A DNA stretch of 14,328 bases. Origin: Hydrocurvibacter sp036169815. GTDB taxonomy: Bacteria; Campylobacterota; Campylobacteria; Campylobacterales; Sulfurimonadaceae. This document shows positions 13,164 through 14,328 of this stretch, piece by piece. The notes beneath the pieces were generated by a model that searched no databases, was not told the DNA's origin, and worked only from the letters and a program-made list of their open reading frames with translations. The translations under genes and the position numbers were made by a program. The stretch lies in the NCBI GenBank assembly GCA_036169815.1, contig JAVHOA010000058.1:1-14328 (forward strand), read 5' to 3'. Position 1 is the stretch's first letter, and every line of letters starts with the position of its first letter.

Positions 13164-14328
13164 TTAGGCGTATATTTTTGCGTTATGTATTGTATCTAAA
13201 TGGATCACTTGCATCATGCGTGGGTGAAATGGAATGGGTTGGCTAAAAAGGTAGCCTTGTGACTCACTGATGTCCAAACTCTCAACAACATCTTCAATCT
13301 CTTGTTTACTGACAAACTCAGCAATCGTTTTAATCTGCATTTTTGAAGCAAACTGTGAGAGCATCTCAACGATTGTTTTTGAAACTTGGTTTGTGTCAAT
13401 ATCGCTTATAAGTGAACCATCAATTTTTATATAATCCGCATTGAGCTGTATAAGATGCTCAAAGTTTGAGTATCCAGAACCAAAATCATCAATGGCTATT
13501 TTGCATCCATAGCCTTTCATCTCTGTTATAAACTCTTTTAAAAGCGTGTATGAGTCTATCTTTTCAGATTCGAGTATCTCAAAAATAATGCGGCTCGGAT
13601 CGCTAAATGCTAAGAGTTGCGTATGCAAATACTCTCGTGTCACACTATTTTTAATATCATCCATAGAAAGATTGATACTCACGCTGCACTGTGAGTCTCT
13701 AAAATCATCAAAAACTTTTTTTATAACTACTTTTGTGATGGAGCTGTACATTTTTGTCTCTTTGGAAACTGGTAAAAAACTCATAGGAGGCATTACCTGA
13801 CCATTGGGCATTTCCATGCGCACAAGCGCTTCATATTTTTTGATTGTTTTTGTTTTATTATCGACTATAGCTTGGTAATAGGGTACAAAACGGCTTTCAT
13901 TGATGGCTCTTTTAATGGAGTCTTTACATTTGAGCTTTGTTTTATGCTCTTCTATGCTAAAAGTATTTTCTTTGTATAAAACGATAGCTCCCTCTTTTTC
14001 AGATTTTCTTATCGCTTTATCTGCATTTGAAATGGAGGCTTCACAACTGTTATCGACCACACCTGCATCCAATTCAAAAAATATTTTTTGACCATCAACA
14101 TTGATTTCCATATGTTCAAAATAATTGACAAATTCACTTAAAAATGCAAAAAGTTCATCGCTACTCGCATCGCCTAAAATAGCAAAATGCGCTCCACTAA
14201 TACGGTAAAAATTGCAAGATAAACTGTTTTTCTTGGTTTGATAAAACTCTTTGAGAATATTTGCAGCTTGTAATAAAACTTTGTCCCCTACCTCATAACC
14301 ATAAAAATCATTGAAGTTTTTAAATCCT
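13164..14328 (-). CDS. GGDEF-like/EAL protein, probable c-di-GMP phosphodiesterase (5' end outside window)
   Basis: The frame stays open to the right edge of the window, and the part before the ATG at 14111 reads as a GGDEF domain (GFKNFNDFYGYEVGDKVL near the edge), so that ATG is internal. The GGDEF motif itself is replaced by SGAHF (14198-14184), so cyclase activity is unlikely. The EAL domain looks complete and active. Counting from the internal ATG 14111, it has E94-A-L, N147 in SINLS, E178, the DDFG aspartates D208/D209, K229 in KIDGS, E265 and the GYLFSQP box. It should hydrolyse c-di-GMP to pGpG. The stop lies 10 bases before the REC-histidine kinase gene, so it is the first gene visible of the signalling operon. 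Any sensory domain would be encoded beyond the edge. Confidence 0.93.
   Translation of the reverse strand, partial: GFKNFNDFYGYEVGDKVLLQAANILKEFYQTKKNSLSCNFYRISGAHFAILGDASSDELFAFLSEFVNYFEHMEINVDGQKIFFELDAGVVDNSCEASISNADKAIRKSEKEGAIVLYKENTFSIEEHKTKLKCKDSIKRAINESRFVPYYQAIVDNKTKTIKKYEALVRMEMPNGQVMPPMSFLPVSKETKMYSSITKVVIKKVFDDFRDSQCSVSINLSMDDIKNSVTREYLHTQLLAFSDPSRIIFEILESEKIDSYTLLKEFITEMKGYGCKIAIDDFGSGYSNFEHLIQLNADYIKIDGSLISDIDTNQVSKTIVEMLSQFASKMQIKTIAEFVSKQEIEDVVESLDISESQGYLFSQPIPFHPRMMQVIHLDTIHNAKIYA

Noticed and set aside
13164..14111. ATG at 14111 as the true start of the EAL protein
   Set aside because: The frame is open to the window edge, and the upstream residues read as a GGDEF domain, so the start lies outside the window.

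Overview
The window looks like chromosomal DNA of a Campylobacterota (epsilonproteobacterial) species, most like Sulfurospirillum. The clues are low GC with short AT-rich intergenic gaps, dense overlapping genes, a histidine kinase with the HQWRQPLN phosphorylation box common in that phylum, and abundant cytoplasmic REC/histidine kinase/EAL signalling proteins. The genus is an inference from style and gene content, not from a marker gene.

The plus strand (181-8146) carries three blocks. 181-2744 is a tight trio: a flavin-reductase-like flavoprotein, tryptophan synthase beta (trpB) and a TIGR01777-type SDR epimerase. 2839-6874 is a chain in which each gene overlaps the next: ferrochelatase (hemH), a CrtI/carotenoid-isomerase-like FAD oxidoreductase, a LytS-type membrane histidine kinase and a LytTR response regulator. 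6935-8146 encodes a type II NADH dehydrogenase-like flavoprotein with a TTG start, followed by a rho-independent terminator at the convergent junction.

The minus strand (14328-8165) carries a five-gene signalling operon, read from the right edge leftwards. It comprises a GGDEF-like/EAL protein (5' end outside the window), a REC-histidine kinase, an OmpR-type regulator, a REC-GGDEF-EAL protein whose two c-di-GMP domains have both lost catalytic residues, and a small soluble histidine kinase. The last four genes overlap by 4-11 bases and the first gap is 10 bases. None of the five has a visible membrane segment, so the operon looks like a wholly cytoplasmic phosphorelay that meets c-di-GMP metabolism. 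A separate lipoprotein gene follows, with its own perfect -10 box embedded in a 9-bp dyad.

The most unusual sequence-level signal is a palindrome, consensus GCTTACATGTAAGC. Its 12-bp core CTTACATGTAAG occurs exactly four times and in degraded form four more times, always touching or inside coding sequence. It is far too frequent for chance at this base composition and writes the peptide LTCK into two unrelated proteins. It behaves like a highly iterated palindrome whose role I do not know. No tRNA, rRNA, CRISPR or insertion sequence was seen.
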